From the NCBI GenBank assembly GCA_021779335.1, contig JAJYAW010000188.1, positions 1 to 6,109 of the forward strand: a stretch of DNA of 6,109 nt, written 5' to 3'. Every line of letters begins with the position of its first letter. Within the stretch, counting starts at the first letter, position 1. Positions 5,690 to 6,109 of the stretch are shown here, piece after piece. The notes beneath the pieces were generated by a model, which was not told where the DNA came from, searched no databases, and was given only the letters and a program-made list of their open reading frames with translations. This DNA is from Myxococcales bacterium (GTDB lineage Bacteria > Myxococcota > Myxococcia > Myxococcales > Anaeromyxobacteraceae). The translations under genes were made by a program, and so were the position numbers.

Positions 5690-6085
5690 GTGCGGCGGGT
5701 CCGGGTGGTCGCGGCGGTCATCCGGCGCGGCGCGGAGATCCTGGTCTCGCGCCGCCACGCCGGCGCCGAGCGGGGCGGCCAGTGGGAGTTCCCCGGCGGC
5801 AAGGTCGAGCCGGGCGAGACCGAGCCCGAGGCGCTGCGCCGCGAGATCCTGGAGGAGCTCGGCTGCCCGGTCGAGGTGGGGGCGCTCCTGGTGAGGCACA
5901 CGCACCGCTACCCGGACCTGGAGGTGGAGCTGGCGTTCTACGCCTGCCGCCTGCCGGGCGGCGCCGCGCCGCGAGCGCTCGGGGTGGCGGCGCTGGAGTG
6001 GGCCGACGACGCGACGCTGGGCGCCTACGACTTCTGCGAGGCCGACCTGCCGGTCCTGCCCCTGCTGGCGGCCGCCGGGCGCTGA
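5690..6085 (+). CDS. Nudix hydrolase, MutT/NudG-type nucleoside triphosphate pyrophosphohydrolase
   Basis: A 131-residue protein with a complete Nudix box at residues 37-59 matching GX5EX7REUXEEXGU: Gly37, Glu43, Arg51, Glu52, Glu55, Glu56 and Gly58. It is preceded by QWEFPGGK, typical of the MutT group, which hydrolyses (d)NTPs to the monophosphate and pyrophosphate with Mg2+ bound by the Nudix glutamates. MutT removes 8-oxo-dGTP; the related NudG prefers CTP derivatives. Here the C-terminal motif is EADLP (117-121), with Asp118 where E. coli MutT has the base-recognising Asn119. NudG has a similar ADxP, so substrate specificity is open. The GTG at 5690 lies 4 bases after the upstream stop and has only a weak, close AGG. 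It is probably the last gene of the unit; 24 GC-rich bases remain after it, with nothing recognisable. Confidence 0.92.
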   Translation: MRRVRVVAAVIRRGAEILVSRRHAGAERGGQWEFPGGKVEPGETEPEALRREILEELGCPVEVGALLVRHTHRYPDLEVELAFYACRLPGGAAPRALGVAALEWADDATLGAYDFCEADLPVLPLLAAAGR

Positions 6086-6109
6086 GGCGGGCGGCCAGCG
6101 GCCGGGGAG

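Noticed and set aside
4269..5894. Plus-strand 541-codon frame across the yfgM-like, bamB-like and nudix genes
   Set aside because: The product is an Arg/Gly/Ala-rich shadow in a frame shifted from three genes with clear domains.
3637..5901. Very long minus-strand open frame (754 codons) opposite the yfgM-like, bamB-like and nudix genes
   Set aside because: Its translation is low-complexity Gly/Arg/Pro/Ala/His-rich sequence without domains, and it mirrors three well-supported plus-strand genes. Long antisense frames are expected at this GC content.
1..6109. Search by eye for a novel defence, mobile, CRISPR or RNA-based system
   Set aside because: No repeat-spacer pattern, transposase, toxin-antitoxin-like pair, tRNA-like fold or reverse-transcriptase-like motif was seen. 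All genes but the partial one belong to known housekeeping families.

Overview
The window is dense, all plus-strand housekeeping DNA from a very GC-rich bacterium. Third codon positions are almost all G or C, and GTG starts are used for three genes. Base composition, the gene set and the protein style fit a high-GC myxobacterium-like proteobacterium, with Anaeromyxobacter the best guess. That assignment is inference from composition and general knowledge, not a search. I see no mobile element, CRISPR array, tRNA, rRNA or phage gene, and no gene-free stretch longer than about 135 bases.

Layout. (1) Bases 1-98 are the basic C-terminal tail of an unidentified upstream gene. (2) Bases 154-1295 hold two tandem cyclophilin-type peptidyl-prolyl isomerases, the first with a signal peptide (envelope) and the second without (cytoplasm). 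(3) Bases 1431-3751 hold era and der, two ribosome-assembly GTPases whose genes overlap by 4 bases (GTGA). (4) A gap of about 110 bases holds a hairpin at the end of der and a good sigma70-type promoter. (5) Bases 3865-6085 hold a tight three-gene unit: a membrane-anchored TPR protein resembling YfgM, a PQQ-type beta-propeller resembling BamB, and a MutT/Nudix hydrolase.

How they fit together. The Era/Der pair acts in 30S and 50S ribosome maturation. The secreted cyclophilin, YfgM-like protein and BamB-like protein all point to folding and delivery of envelope proteins. In E. coli the order is yfgM-bamB-der. Here the same three families appear as der-yfgM-bamB, with a new promoter after der, so the neighbourhood is conserved but permuted. 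Nudix proteins of the MutT type clean the nucleotide pool; this one seems to ride along in the operon.

There is no convincing novel system here. The points most worth checking are: promoter -10-like boxes sitting 6-7 bases before the start codons of the first cyclophilin and of era, with no Shine-Dalgarno (possible leaderless mRNAs); the yfgM-like and bamB-like genes, which lie in one frame separated only by a TAG directly followed by ATG; and a BamB-like protein whose fixed start leaves no lipobox cysteine.
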